A DNA stretch of 63,772 nt from Candidatus Eremiobacterota bacterium (GTDB lineage Bacteria; Vulcanimicrobiota; CADAWZ01; Ess09-12), in the NCBI GenBank assembly GCA_031082125.1, contig JAVHLM010000035.1, positions 1-63,772 of the forward strand, read 5' to 3'. The position numbers and the translations under genes were made by a program. The notes below the pieces were generated by a model, which saw only the letters and a program-made list of their open reading frames with translations, did no database searches and was not told the origin of the DNA. How positions within the stretch are numbered: position 1 is the first letter of the stretch; every line of letters starts with the position of its first letter. Below, in pieces: positions 51,386 through 60,126 of this stretch.

Positions 51386-53828
51386 TCCCCGCGGGGGCCT
51401 CTCCTTTCACCCTGCAGCCCCTGTGGTAGACGAGGAAAGGCCTGCTGTCTTCCGAGAGGGAGCCGAAGATGAAGGTGAGGCTGTGGGGTCCCCCCCTGCC
51501 CCTGACGGTGAGCGTCCTGAGGCCGTGGAGGATGTGAAGATGGTGGGCTTCACAGAGGGTGACGAGGTTCCACTCGTCATCGGTGCCGCCCTGGGAGCGC
51601 CTGATGATATGATGGACATGAAGGTGCCTGCGGCAGCGGCAGCCGGGAGCCTGGCAGCGGAAGCGGTCGCGCTTGAGAATCTTGTGGTGATGGGCAGCTT
51701 TCTGGATCTTCCCCTCGGCAGTGAGGTAGTCGGCCAGGAGGGCTGCAAGGAATCTTTCATCAGCGGGAGCCCCTCCCTGGATATCATTGGTTGTGACGGC
51801 GGCTTCTGAGTGCTCCTGAGAGGCAAGAAAGGCCAGTGCGGCGGTGTTCCAGAGCCCCCATAGATCTCCGGGAAGAAAGAGTTTTATCGTCATGGTGCCT
51901 CTGGCTGCCGGGGAAGAACCGCCTCCCTTGAGGATATCCACGAGGAAAGTCTCTTCGGGATTGGCACCGTGAGGGATGGTGCAGATCTCCCTGACCTCCT
52001 CCAGGCTCGCACACAGCACGGAATTTTTTTCAATTTGCCCCAGGTGAGTATGACCTCTTTCACCGGCACACAGAGAAGAAAATTTTTCAACCCTGCCCTC
52101 GCGGATGGAGGCCTCAGCAGCCAGCATTTCATCGATATCGCTGAAATGATTCCAGGGCTCATCGAAGCGCCTGTCGCGGACTTCCAGGGACTCTTCGTCA
52201 TCCTCGGAGAGGGGCCACGCCGGGGCAGTCGAGGGGCCGCCGTACCACGACCCGGTCCTGATGCTGTCCCTCACCTCGAAGGGAAGCTCACGAGAGCGCT
52301 CATCCCTGATATAGCGGAAACCGGGGAGGAGGGTATAATTCACCGCCGCGAAGCAGTCGTACTCGATGATCCGGGCGATGCGCCCCGCCTCTTCCCTGAG
52401 GTCCGCCGTGGGGACCGCCGCGGCATAGTCTATCCATGCCTCCTCGTTTTTCCCGCTCACCAGGGGAAGAATGAGCATTGCCTGCTCCCTCGTGATGGTG
52501 CCGTTCCTGAAGGCCTTTTCAGTGAGGGAGTGACGGCGGAAGCCATTTGCAATGGCAATAGACTGGCGGGCCCGGGCTTTGGAGATGCCGCACCGCACCT
52601 CTCCATACTCCTCGACTGATTCAAAGCCGAAGCCTGTAAAAAGCTGCCTTGAGTGCATCGCCCGCAGCAGCATCCCCGTAGCCACGTCAAGCCTCTGGCG
52701 CATCGAAGCGGCCCTGATGAGCCTCTCTGCGACGGCCCTGATGGAACTGCTGCCGGGCTCCCCGCCCTGCAGGGGAGCCTCCAGCCACGAAGGGAAATAG
52801 ATCTCCCAGGGCATCTCCCACGGCGATCTCTCAGACTCCGGGGCGTCAACCCCTGTGCCTTCCGGAAAGGCCTCTCCCTGCGCATCGCCTTTGACGACCC
52901 CTGCGCCAGCAGAGCCCTTCCCTTCCCCCTTGCTCCTGTAAAATACCGGGAGGCTTCCCTTCTCATCAAGGGGTGCAGGACTGAAGGCGAATTTTCCAGA
53001 GGCTGCCCGGTTGGCGAGGAGGGCCTCGACGAAGCCTGAGACAGGCCCGTCATAGTGCTCTTTGTCCCTGAAGAGGGAGAGGGCGAAATCCCAGGTGAGG
53101 GCAAGCGTCGGTGATACGCGGAACTGCATCATCACTCCCTCGTCGCCCTGCGCATCAGCAGCAGAGCCTGTGCCTTCACTCCTTTCATCGCGCTCCCTCT
53201 CTGCAAGGATATTCCTCACCTCCCTCTCAAAGCTTCCCACTGAGAGCTTCTGAGCCTTGGCAAGCAATCCAGCCTCATTCTCTGGTGTGACGACCCGCGA
53301 GAGGTGCCTCAGGGCGCTCCTGGCGATCCTGCCCTCAAGATAGGCCTCCCTGGTGAGGGGAAGACTCTCGAGAAGCCGGAAGTTGTGCATCAGCTCTGAC
53401 GCCGTGCGTCCCGACATGGAAAGATGCTCCACGGCAAAAGCTGCCATGGAGCGGTAGCCCAACCGATCAACTCCTTTCGTCTTGAGATTCACAAGAAGGC
53501 CGCCCAGGTGGATGTCAAGGGCGAGGCGGCCGCGGACTGCCTTGCAGAGAGTGAAATCTATCCGGGAAGCCCGCTCATCACTGTCGATGAGGGGAGGGCC
53601 CCAGGTCAGGTCCTCGGTGAGCTTTTCCGCCTCGAGGAGAAGGCCTTCCCTGGTGATCTTCACCATGGAGGCCGCCCTGTCGCGGGCTTCGGCGGGAAGC
53701 TCATAAGGCTCCGGGAGGAGAAGCATGTCTTCACAGTCCTGAGAAAAAGAGGGACCGGCAAGGAAGATGAGCTCTTCCTCATCAGGGAGCAAAACTTCAT
53801 GAAGTGCAAGAGAATCAGATGTATCCAT
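51372..53828 (-). CDS. Large HNH endonuclease-type protein
   Basis: The 818-residue protein has a mainly helical, DUF222-like region for about 700 residues. Near the C-terminus is an HNH domain: RDRFRCQAPGCRCRRHLHVHHIIRRSQGG then NLVTLCEAHH, with zinc Cys pairs and the His-Asn-His set. It may cut DNA. In many bacteria DUF222-HNH proteins occur in several copies and are mobile, but no element ends are visible here. There is no Shine-Dalgarno at the ATG; a promoter at 53835-53863 would start transcription right at it. The 3' end overlaps the GH13 gene. Confidence 0.8.
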   Translation of the reverse strand: MDTSDSLALHEVLLPDEEELIFLAGPSFSQDCEDMLLLPEPYELPAEARDRAASMVKITREGLLLEAEKLTEDLTWGPPLIDSDERASRIDFTLCKAVRGRLALDIHLGGLLVNLKTKGVDRLGYRSMAAFAVEHLSMSGRTASELMHNFRLLESLPLTREAYLEGRIARSALRHLSRVVTPENEAGLLAKAQKLSVGSFEREVRNILAERERDERSEGTGSAADAQGDEGVMMQFRVSPTLALTWDFALSLFRDKEHYDGPVSGFVEALLANRAASGKFAFSPAPLDEKGSLPVFYRSKGEGKGSAGAGVVKGDAQGEAFPEGTGVDAPESERSPWEMPWEIYFPSWLEAPLQGGEPGSSSIRAVAERLIRAASMRQRLDVATGMLLRAMHSRQLFTGFGFESVEEYGEVRCGISKARARQSIAIANGFRRHSLTEKAFRNGTITREQAMLILPLVSGKNEEAWIDYAAAVPTADLREEAGRIARIIEYDCFAAVNYTLLPGFRYIRDERSRELPFEVRDSIRTGSWYGGPSTAPAWPLSEDDEESLEVRDRRFDEPWNHFSDIDEMLAAEASIREGRVEKFSSLCAGERGHTHLGQIEKNSVLCASLEEVREICTIPHGANPEETFLVDILKGGGSSPAARGTMTIKLFLPGDLWGLWNTAALAFLASQEHSEAAVTTNDIQGGAPADERFLAALLADYLTAEGKIQKAAHHHKILKRDRFRCQAPGCRCRRHLHVHHIIRRSQGGTDDEWNLVTLCEAHHLHILHGLRTLTVRGRGGPHSLTFIFGSLSEDSRPFLVYHRGCRVKGEAPAGTTPS

Positions 53829-53834
53829 ATATTG

Positions 53835-53863
53835 ATAATAACATATTTAACATGCTAAATCAA
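53835..53863 (-). promoter_or_regulatory. Promoter placing transcription start at the HNH start codon
   Basis: On the minus strand, -35 TTGATT (53858-53863) and -10 TATTAT (53835-53840) are spaced by 17 bases. The expected start point is 53828-53829, exactly at the ATG at 53828. The gene has no ribosome site, so the mRNA may be leaderless. Confidence 0.55.
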
Positions 53864-54196
53864 ATCATTTAGTGACAAGAAAGCTTATTGATATTGGGAT
53901 TGAAGGTCATCGCAGGATGCCATCCATAGCGTCTGGAAGGCACAAAAAGGTGAAAAATGACCCCAAAGACACTCTGGTGACCTTCAGGTGCCTTTTGCAC
54001 TGCCGTACGGCCCTGGTGCAGGGCAGGTCAGGCATGAGAGAATACTTTTTGCCCATTTTTATCTTGTCGGCGTTGCGTTCATTTTTGTGAGGAGAGCATT
54101 CCGTTTTCCAGGCGGGGAAAATTTCCCGATTTGATACATTCACGGCTGGAGGTAATCTTCACGAGTATTTTTTCACAGCCGGAAGGAGGACAGGGA
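53864..54196. other. Gene-poor stretch between HNH and lone-domain genes
   Basis: About 330 bases with no convincing gene. Two short frames (53872-54090 plus and 53907-54143 minus) overlap each other and show no domain, start signal or hydrophobic pattern. The left end, next to the HNH promoter, is AT-rich. The block looks like an edge of accessory DNA. Confidence 0.5.
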
Positions 54197-54550
54197 GTGT
54201 GGCTTAATCTTCAAAACACCGCAGGCACCTTCACTTCTCAGACCTTCGACGCCGGCGCCGGAAAATCGGCGGATTTGAAGAGCCTCTACTGGACCGACGC
54301 CTCGACGGACCCTGAGCTCAAGTTCCAGGTGGCAGTCAACGAAGACAATGCGACATGGAAATATGTGGGCCCCGACGGCAATGAAGGCAGCTACTTTACT
54401 ACGCCGGGCCAGGCGATCACCGCGCAGGCGCCGATCAAGGGACGTTACGTGAGGTACAGGGCATACTTCGCCTCTGATACCGACACGCTCACGAAGACGC
54501 CGGTCTTGAAGTCCGTCATCATGGGATATACCGTGGTGGATCTTATTTGA
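54197..54550 (+). CDS. Lone beta-sandwich domain protein (possible remnant)
   Basis: Start taken as GTG 54197, with GGAAGGAGG at 7 bases; the frame is open from 54131 (TTG). The ~117-residue product is one beta-rich domain (NTAGTFTSQTFDAGAGKSADLKSL would be too long to give whole), with ELKFQVAVNEDNATWKYVGP and GRYVRYRAYFASDTD. Such domains are usually part of large secreted proteins (discoidin/LamG-like ligand-binding), but here there is no signal peptide. It may be a leftover of a larger gene. A strong hairpin follows at 54581-54612. Confidence 0.45.
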   Translation: MWLNLQNTAGTFTSQTFDAGAGKSADLKSLYWTDASTDPELKFQVAVNEDNATWKYVGPDGNEGSYFTTPGQAITAQAPIKGRYVRYRAYFASDTDTLTKTPVLKSVIMGYTVVDLI

Positions 54551-54580
54551 CGACCGGCGGAGATGCCAGTCAATCAAACC

Positions 54581-54612
54581 GGGGGCACCTTGCGGCATGG
54601 TGAGGTGCCCCC
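54581..54612 (+). terminator. GC-rich hairpin after the lone-domain gene
   Basis: GGGGGCACCT and AGGTGCCCCC form a perfect 10-bp stem around a 12-base loop, 31 bases after the stop. Only a TT follows, so it is terminator-like without a good T-tract. It also shows that the nearby frame from 54563 is not coding at its 5' end. Confidence 0.6.
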
Positions 54613-54631
54613 TTCACCGCCCGGCCCTCTT

Positions 54632-54940
54632 GTGGCGAGCCCTGTCGCTTTTCACCATGTCAAGGCCCTCCTCTTTTCCAAGGGCCTTGAGTCCAAGACC
54701 CAAGAAGGCACAAGCCATCTCTTCAACCTGCACTTTGTGAAAAAGGGCATATTACCGGCGGCCTGCGGCAGGCTTCTCTCGAGGCTCCAGAAATAAAGGG
54801 AGCTGGACGATTATGATCCCGCATGCGTGTTTACTGTTGAAGATGTGAACATGGAGCTTGAGGAAGTCACCGGTCTCATCGATGGCGTAAAGAAGCACCT
54901 CACGCAGACTGGGTTCCTGAAGAGCTTAGTAAAGGGCTGC
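54632..54940 (+). pseudogene. HEPN-domain toxin-like gene interrupted by a stop codon
   Basis: The frame reads FHHVKALLFSKGLESKTQEG, HLFNLHFVKKGILP and LLSRLQK, then TAA (54794-54796), then RELDDYDP, CVFTVEDVNMELEEV and GVKKHL in the same frame. This is the full HEPN (DUF86/HEPN nucleotide-binding toxin) pattern broken by one nonsense codon at LQK*RELDDYDP. The usual N-terminal helix is also missing or altered. HEPN genes normally pair with a MNT nucleotidyltransferase antitoxin; none is nearby. The 3' end reaches to the stop side of the convergent hypothetical gene. Confidence 0.8.
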
Positions 54941-54961
54941 TCCCCGGACTCCCCTCCCTCA

Positions 54962-55564
54962 TTAGGCGGTGATCTCGGCAAGCACCACGAGCAGGGCTTT
55001 CCCCGAATAGCGGCCCTGCCCTGCCCTCTGCTGGAATTGGCGGAACCATTGCGCTGTGGAGGGGATGTGAAGATCAGACGAGTACCCTTCGTCTACCGGA
55101 CACCCTGTGCACATTGACATGGCAGATGCATAATAAGTGCTCTCGTCAAAGATCCAGCCAAGGTTGGCGCGGAGAAACTCCTCAAACTCTGCAATGGTCG
55201 GAAAACGATCCTTGTAGAAGCGTTGAGCCCGGCGTGCATAGAACATCTGGCCTTCTCCGTCCTGCGGGATCGCGAGGGAACGGGGTTTCAGAGAAGTAGA
55301 GGGCCCCTCATACCTGGGATTCTCGCGTTGCGCCCGCTCTATGATGTCTTCTACGATGAAATCGAACCAGACGTAGTCATTTGGAATGAAAACGGCGCCC
55401 GTGGCCAGATCCAGGGTCACACCTTCATCACTCTTTCTGACCGAGCGGATTTTGGACCACGGGACGCGCTGGATTTTCTTGCCCAGCTTCCAGACGAGCT
55501 CGCTCTTTTCGAATTCAATGCAGTCACCGCCGTGTTGAAGTCCCAGTCTTGGATAGTATGCCAT
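54962..55564 (-). CDS. Hypothetical protein
   Basis: The 200-residue protein has a clear CCAGGAGG Shine-Dalgarno 7 bases before the ATG. There is no signal peptide or membrane helix. The first 70 residues are beta-rich (DCIEFEKSELVWKLGKKI, SVRKSDEGVTLDLATGAVFI), PH-like in rhythm. The rest is helical with a Cys pair (MSMCTGCP). I do not recognise it. It lies beside the HEPN remnant on the opposite strand, so it may be accessory. Confidence 0.6.
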   Translation of the reverse strand: MAYYPRLGLQHGGDCIEFEKSELVWKLGKKIQRVPWSKIRSVRKSDEGVTLDLATGAVFIPNDYVWFDFIVEDIIERAQRENPRYEGPSTSLKPRSLAIPQDGEGQMFYARRAQRFYKDRFPTIAEFEEFLRANLGWIFDESTYYASAMSMCTGCPVDEGYSSDLHIPSTAQWFRQFQQRAGQGRYSGKALLVVLAEITA

Positions 55565-55759
55565 GAAGTGCCTCCTGGCTCAATTGACAGGATTATTGAT
55601 TCTCGCCATATTTTGATTTTAACTACATGGGATCCTTCAGCCCTCCCTGTGACTTGTTTTCACTCAGGCAGAATTCTCCGAGAACCTCCCGGAGCCTCAG
55701 AAGCTCCCTAAGCCTGCCTGAATGCCATTTTACACAGTCGCCCGTGGGATTCCCGGGTT

Positions 55760-57430
55760 TTACTGCCTCATCTCTTCGATGAACTCCTCGCAGATGCCGC
55801 AGAGGCGATTTCTCGGCCCCTCCTCCCCTATCCCCAGGCACCTTGTCCTTATTTCTCCGTATAAGGCGGCGCAGTGCCCCCTGAATGCCCTGTCGCGCTC
55901 CAGGAGATCCTTCTCACTCTCGCTGCTGCGCGCCACGATGTCCAGCAGATAGTCAAGCTGACCTTCCTTGAGGGCGCTGTTTTTCTCCTTCAGGTATGAG
56001 AGCAGCGATGGCTCGAGCTTTCTTTCGTACTCGGCGCCGTTTCTTATCAAGTAGTTGAGCCTGAGGCCGCAGTGCCGGAACAGCTCCGCCGCGGGCCCCG
56101 CGACGCGGTGAAGCTTCGCCACGTCAGGATCCTTGAACCGGTAAGAGTATTCCATCAGGTTCTCAGATACGCCTGTGACAAGCCCCGCTTCCATGGCTTT
56201 TTCAGCGAGCACCGTGCCCTTCTGGAGCCTCAGCACCTTGAGGGGCGTGTTCACCATGGCGATGATACCGGTGTCTCTGAGGTTCCTGAAATTTTCGGCA
56301 AGCTCCGGGACAGTCACGAAGGGATCAAAAGGGATGAAGCCTGCCGAGCATGAAATCGACAGTTCTCTCAGCATGCCCGCTGCCGCCGTTATCTGCGAAA
56401 CCCTGGAGCCCTTGCGGTAGCGGCGGAGCTGAGTGTCCGAGAGCGATTCGATGCCTATGAACACGTGGGTGAGGCCCTTCTCCACGAGGCTCTCCAGGAG
56501 CCAGCGGCGCTCCCTTGCCCTCTCAGGCGGATCTCCCGGTGAGATGATGTCCCTCACGTTGACGTCCACCTCGAACAGGGCGATGAAGGGGAGCTCTCCG
56601 AGCCCTGCCAGGAAATCCTTCAGAAAGGTGAAGTCATTATCAAAAAAGTCCTCGTCGCTGAATCGGAAGCGCCTGATGCCGAATTTTTTCTCGATTGACG
56701 CCATTCTTTCCAGGGTCCGCTCCAGGGGGAAGCGCCGGCAGCCCCTGTTCCCGCAGTGGGCTTCGCCCTTGGTGCAGAACGAGCAGCGGCGCCGGCATCC
56801 CCTCCCCGACTCAAGCCAGAAGTCGCCGTCCGTTGTTATGCAGTGGCCGGTCAGGTCATCGAAGGGCTGGCTGTGGTATGACGGGAGATCGAGAGGCACT
56901 GCGGCATTTCTTTGCAGGGCTCCTCCTTCATCAAGGTATGAAAGGGCCGGCACCTCATGGCGCGGAATCTGGCCCGCAATGTGCCTGATAAGTGCCGCAA
57001 GGGGAATCTCTCCTTCGCCTCTCACCACAAAAGCCCGGGGATAAAGGGAGAGGAGATCTCCATCAATGATGGATGGGGCGATCCCCCCGAGAACCGCGGG
57101 GAAGGGCGGATCGTCTGTGCCAATGGCTTCCATGAGCTTTTTAAGCTCAAGAAGGGAGTCAGTCTTCATCGAGATGCCGAGAAGGTGGGGTGAAAAAGCC
57201 CTGAGAGATGCCGCGATTTCGCCTATGGAAGTGATGAAGGTATCAAAGAGCCTGATTTCAGGTGCCAGGGCCTCCTTGACGTAGCCCGCAAGGGTCGTTA
57301 CGGCGAGGGGATTGAAATAATGGATGGGCTTTCCCCAGAGGCCTTCTCCCTGGAGGGACACAAGGGCCAGCCGGAACGGCCTGGCCGCTCCGCCAGAGGT
57401 CATCGGTAAAGGTGCTTCTTCACCGGCCAT
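55760..57430 (-). CDS. B12-binding-type radical SAM protein (1)
   Basis: Start taken as ATG 57430, with GGAG at 11 bases and overlapping the upstream gene's end; the frame is open to 57463. The ~556-residue protein has an N-terminal Rossmann-like cobalamin-binding domain (FRLALVSLQGEG, HYFNPLAVTTLAGYV), then the radical SAM motif GRGCRRRCSFC (Cys212, Cys216, Cys219). A C-terminal helical domain of about 100 residues follows. Such enzymes methylate or rearrange unreactive carbons, often in lipid or natural-product pathways. It is the last gene of a three-gene operon. Confidence 0.9.
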   Translation of the reverse strand: MAGEEAPLPMTSGGAARPFRLALVSLQGEGLWGKPIHYFNPLAVTTLAGYVKEALAPEIRLFDTFITSIGEIAASLRAFSPHLLGISMKTDSLLELKKLMEAIGTDDPPFPAVLGGIAPSIIDGDLLSLYPRAFVVRGEGEIPLAALIRHIAGQIPRHEVPALSYLDEGGALQRNAAVPLDLPSYHSQPFDDLTGHCITTDGDFWLESGRGCRRRCSFCTKGEAHCGNRGCRRFPLERTLERMASIEKKFGIRRFRFSDEDFFDNDFTFLKDFLAGLGELPFIALFEVDVNVRDIISPGDPPERARERRWLLESLVEKGLTHVFIGIESLSDTQLRRYRKGSRVSQITAAAGMLRELSISCSAGFIPFDPFVTVPELAENFRNLRDTGIIAMVNTPLKVLRLQKGTVLAEKAMEAGLVTGVSENLMEYSYRFKDPDVAKLHRVAGPAAELFRHCGLRLNYLIRNGAEYERKLEPSLLSYLKEKNSALKEGQLDYLLDIVARSSESEKDLLERDRAFRGHCAALYGEIRTRCLGIGEEGPRNRLCGICEEFIEEMRQ

Positions 57431-58835
57431 CGGCAGGGACACTCCTCTCCCCAGCAAGGGCAAGAATCCCGGCGGCGGTGACTTTCTGGCCTTTCTCTAT
57501 CATGTTGTAAGCCATCTTGACGAGCTCGACGATCTCCCTGTGATTCAGATAAGGGTTTATGTCGCTCCCGGGAACGGTGGAATAGAATGCCACGTGCTTT
57601 TCGCCGAAATCATCGGGACCGCTTATGTCGTCTGGGAAATAGCTGTAGATGCCCGAATTGAAGGCTTGAATCGAAAACTTCCCGGCAAGCTCGGTGCCGG
57701 GGTACACAATGAGGGGAAAGAGGGAGAACTGCCGCATGCCGAGGCTTTTGAGCTCCACGGCAAGGTTGATGGTGTCGGCCATATCCTGGGGCGTCTCGTC
57801 CGGGAAGCCCACCATGAAAAAGCCCTTGGTGACTATATCATACCGGGACAGGTACCTTATCTGCTCCCTGAGCTTCCCGATATCCAGGAATTTCCTGGTT
57901 TCCTGCTGCCTTCTCTCGCTTCCCGTCTCCACGCCGAAAGCAACGAAGTCGCACCCCGTCCTCACGAGGTCATCGATGGCGGAGCTGTCGAGGTGATCAA
58001 TCCTCCCTATGCAGTTATAATGGATATTGAGTGACCCGACAAGCCTTATGAACTCATCGAGCCATTTCCTGTCGGAGAAGAACGAGTCGTCCAGGAAGCC
58101 TATGTTGGCGCCGGCGTAACGGGCGCACTGGTATTTCATCTCCTCGATGACTCTTCCCGGCGACATCCTGCGCATCCTCCCGGGCCACAGGAGCGGCGTG
58201 GCGCAGAAGACGCAGCGGTAGGGGCAGCCCCTCGAGGTGGTGAGAAAAACCGAGGGAGGCGCCTCCCTTGCCTGCTGGTATTCGAAATAGCTCTCCATGC
58301 TTATGGGACTGTAGTCAATGAAGGGAAGGCTGTCCAGGTCCTCAATGAAGGCCCGGGGCCCGGTGCGCCGCGCTTCCCCGCGCTCCTTGATGCAGAGGCC
58401 GTCAATCGAGCCCCACGAATCCCTCGAGGGCGCCGAAACCGTCTCCAGGAGGGTCATTTCTCCCTCTCCTGCCACCAGGCAGTCGGGCTCAAGCTCATCA
58501 AGGATGCGCTCCGGCTCGATGGTGGCCGATGGGCCTCCACCGATGAGCACCGCGGCAGGGCAGGCCTGCCTGAGCTCTTTTATCAGCTCCCTCGCTGTTC
58601 CGAGCGAAGCGTGGTAAAGGGGAATTCCCACGAAGGCCGGCTCAAGGGCCTTGATTCTCCCCACCAGTGCCTTCAGGGAGAGGCGGAGGGAGACGGCGTC
58701 AAGCACGTGGGCAGTGACGCCTCTGTGGCGGAGAAAGCTCGAGAGGCACAGGAGATTGACAGGGGGCTTCAGGTCCATCCGGTGCTCCTGCCCCCAGACA
58801 AGAGGCGGGGCGACAAGGACTGTCGGGCCTGTCAC
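57420..58835 (-). CDS. B12-binding-type radical SAM protein (2)
   Basis: The 471-residue protein has an N-terminal B12-binding domain (TVLVAPPLVWG, LIGGGPSATIEPERIL, LVAGEGEMTLLE), then radical SAM motif SRGCPYRCVFC (Cys204, Cys208, Cys211) and VAFGVETGSE, KGFFMVGFPDET. The layout is close to the first protein. Its ATG is inside the stop overlap (58832-58835) of the sensor gene, and its 3' end overlaps the next gene by about 11 bases. All three are therefore translationally coupled. Confidence 0.9.
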   Translation of the reverse strand: MTGPTVLVAPPLVWGQEHRMDLKPPVNLLCLSSFLRHRGVTAHVLDAVSLRLSLKALVGRIKALEPAFVGIPLYHASLGTARELIKELRQACPAAVLIGGGPSATIEPERILDELEPDCLVAGEGEMTLLETVSAPSRDSWGSIDGLCIKERGEARRTGPRAFIEDLDSLPFIDYSPISMESYFEYQQAREAPPSVFLTTSRGCPYRCVFCATPLLWPGRMRRMSPGRVIEEMKYQCARYAGANIGFLDDSFFSDRKWLDEFIRLVGSLNIHYNCIGRIDHLDSSAIDDLVRTGCDFVAFGVETGSERRQQETRKFLDIGKLREQIRYLSRYDIVTKGFFMVGFPDETPQDMADTINLAVELKSLGMRQFSLFPLIVYPGTELAGKFSIQAFNSGIYSYFPDDISGPDDFGEKHVAFYSTVPGSDINPYLNHREIVELVKMAYNMIEKGQKVTAAGILALAGERSVPADGR

Positions 58836-59962
58836 GGCGTCGTGTCATCTCCCTTCCATTTTTCGTTCCAGAGATTTTCTATAAGCCTGTTTTTCTGGAG
58901 CTTCTCGGCCATCTCGTTGTAGGACTGCACTGCCTCGCCGATCTCACCGAAAGCCCGCTCATGGATTGAGTACGAATAGTTCCCCTTCCCCACTTCCCTT
59001 ATTCCCTCCACGAGGGCATTGATTGGCTTCACGAGGAAATTACCCAGGGCGGCGCTTATCAGCAGCGCCACCAGGAATGAGATGACATTTATGGCCACAA
59101 GCTCCGACAGGAGCGTCGAGAAGAGCTTCTCCTTCATAAGGCATGACGTGGCCACCAGCACATAAAGATGGGCCTCCTCTATCTCCTTAATGGTGTAGAG
59201 ATAGGGTTTGTCTTCCATCCAGAGCAGGGGGCTTTTCCCCTGGAGGTTGGCCTTGAGGGACTTGAGGGGGAATTCCGTGAAGGCTTCAGGTATGGCTCCC
59301 TCACGGCCGAAGACCCTTCCTTCACCGTCCAGCAGGCAGATAAAGCCCTGGTAGGGCGGCACAAGGCTCTTCATGAGCCTCGAGAGCTTCGGGTTGTGGA
59401 CAAAGATCCCGCAGCTTGCAAGGCCTGCCACCGCCTTGTCGCTGCCCTTGAAGATAGGAGTCACGTACGCGATGAGAAGCTGGTCCTTTCTGAAAAAGGG
59501 TTCCGTGTAGCGGGCCTTCCCGTCCTCCAGCACGTCGAGGGCCACGTGGGTGAACTCGTTCCTGAGCTCATGAAAGTTTTTCGAGTGCGTCTCGGAGCGG
59601 TCGATGTTATCGAGGTATTCCACCGATCTGAGGGTGCCCTCCCTGTCGTAGATATAGATGTTGTAAAAGAGGCTCACGAAATCAAGAAAATACCTGCTGA
59701 TCTCTTTCATCGCGGCGCTGTCCATGGCCTGTACCGAGGGATTCTTCGCCAGAACCGATGCTGCCCCGCGGGCATCGGCCAGGTGCCCTTCTATGGTCTG
59801 CTTGAGCAGGTATGCCGTGTTGTTGATCTCCCTGTCAAAGGTATCGTCAAGGACTTTCTCCGCCTCGAGGTAATTGGCCACGCCCATCACGAGGGACGTG
59901 ACGAGGGAGATTGCCACGAGAAAGAGAAAGACCTGGGCCCTGATGCTTCTGAAAATTCCCAT
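58832..59962 (-). CDS. dCache-HAMP sensor without an output domain
   Basis: The 376-residue protein has an N-terminal membrane helix (residues 9-30), a large extracytoplasmic dCache-like domain (about 35-280, e.g. FYNIYIYDREGTLRSVEYLDN), and a second membrane helix (about 285-310). A HAMP domain (KPINALVEGIREVGKGNYSYS) is followed by a short end, GDDTTP. There is no kinase, GGDEF, methyl-acceptor or ATPase module after HAMP. It is the first gene of the operon with two radical SAM proteins, so the ligand it senses may control them through an unknown partner. No fragment of an output domain remains downstream. Confidence 0.9.
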   Translation of the reverse strand: MGIFRSIRAQVFLFLVAISLVTSLVMGVANYLEAEKVLDDTFDREINNTAYLLKQTIEGHLADARGAASVLAKNPSVQAMDSAAMKEISRYFLDFVSLFYNIYIYDREGTLRSVEYLDNIDRSETHSKNFHELRNEFTHVALDVLEDGKARYTEPFFRKDQLLIAYVTPIFKGSDKAVAGLASCGIFVHNPKLSRLMKSLVPPYQGFICLLDGEGRVFGREGAIPEAFTEFPLKSLKANLQGKSPLLWMEDKPYLYTIKEIEEAHLYVLVATSCLMKEKLFSTLLSELVAINVISFLVALLISAALGNFLVKPINALVEGIREVGKGNYSYSIHERAFGEIGEAVQSYNEMAEKLQKNRLIENLWNEKWKGDDTTP

Positions 59963-60074
59963 AGAGGGTATTTCCTCAAAGTGAGAGGTACCCCTTCAAG
60001 GGCAGGCACTTTTTCACCCCATGCCCGGGGCGGCGCCCTTCAGTTTTCCAGCAAAGAAGGAGCCTGTCACCGCC

Positions 60075-60103
60075 TTTCCCGAACATGGAGTGAGGAATAT
60101 AAT
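60075..60103 (+). promoter_or_regulatory. Promoter of the TPR gene with consensus -10
   Basis: TATAAT at 60098-60103 has a partial -35 (TTTCCC, 60075-60080) at 17 bases. The start point near 60110 leaves a leader of about 17 bases, including a GGAGGG Shine-Dalgarno, before the ATG at 60127. Confidence 0.6.
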
Positions 60104-60126
60104 AGAGTCACCTGGAGGGAGCTGCC

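Noticed and set aside
53872-54143. Two overlapping short open frames on opposite strands
   Set aside because: Neither has a ribosome site, known domain or coding-like composition.
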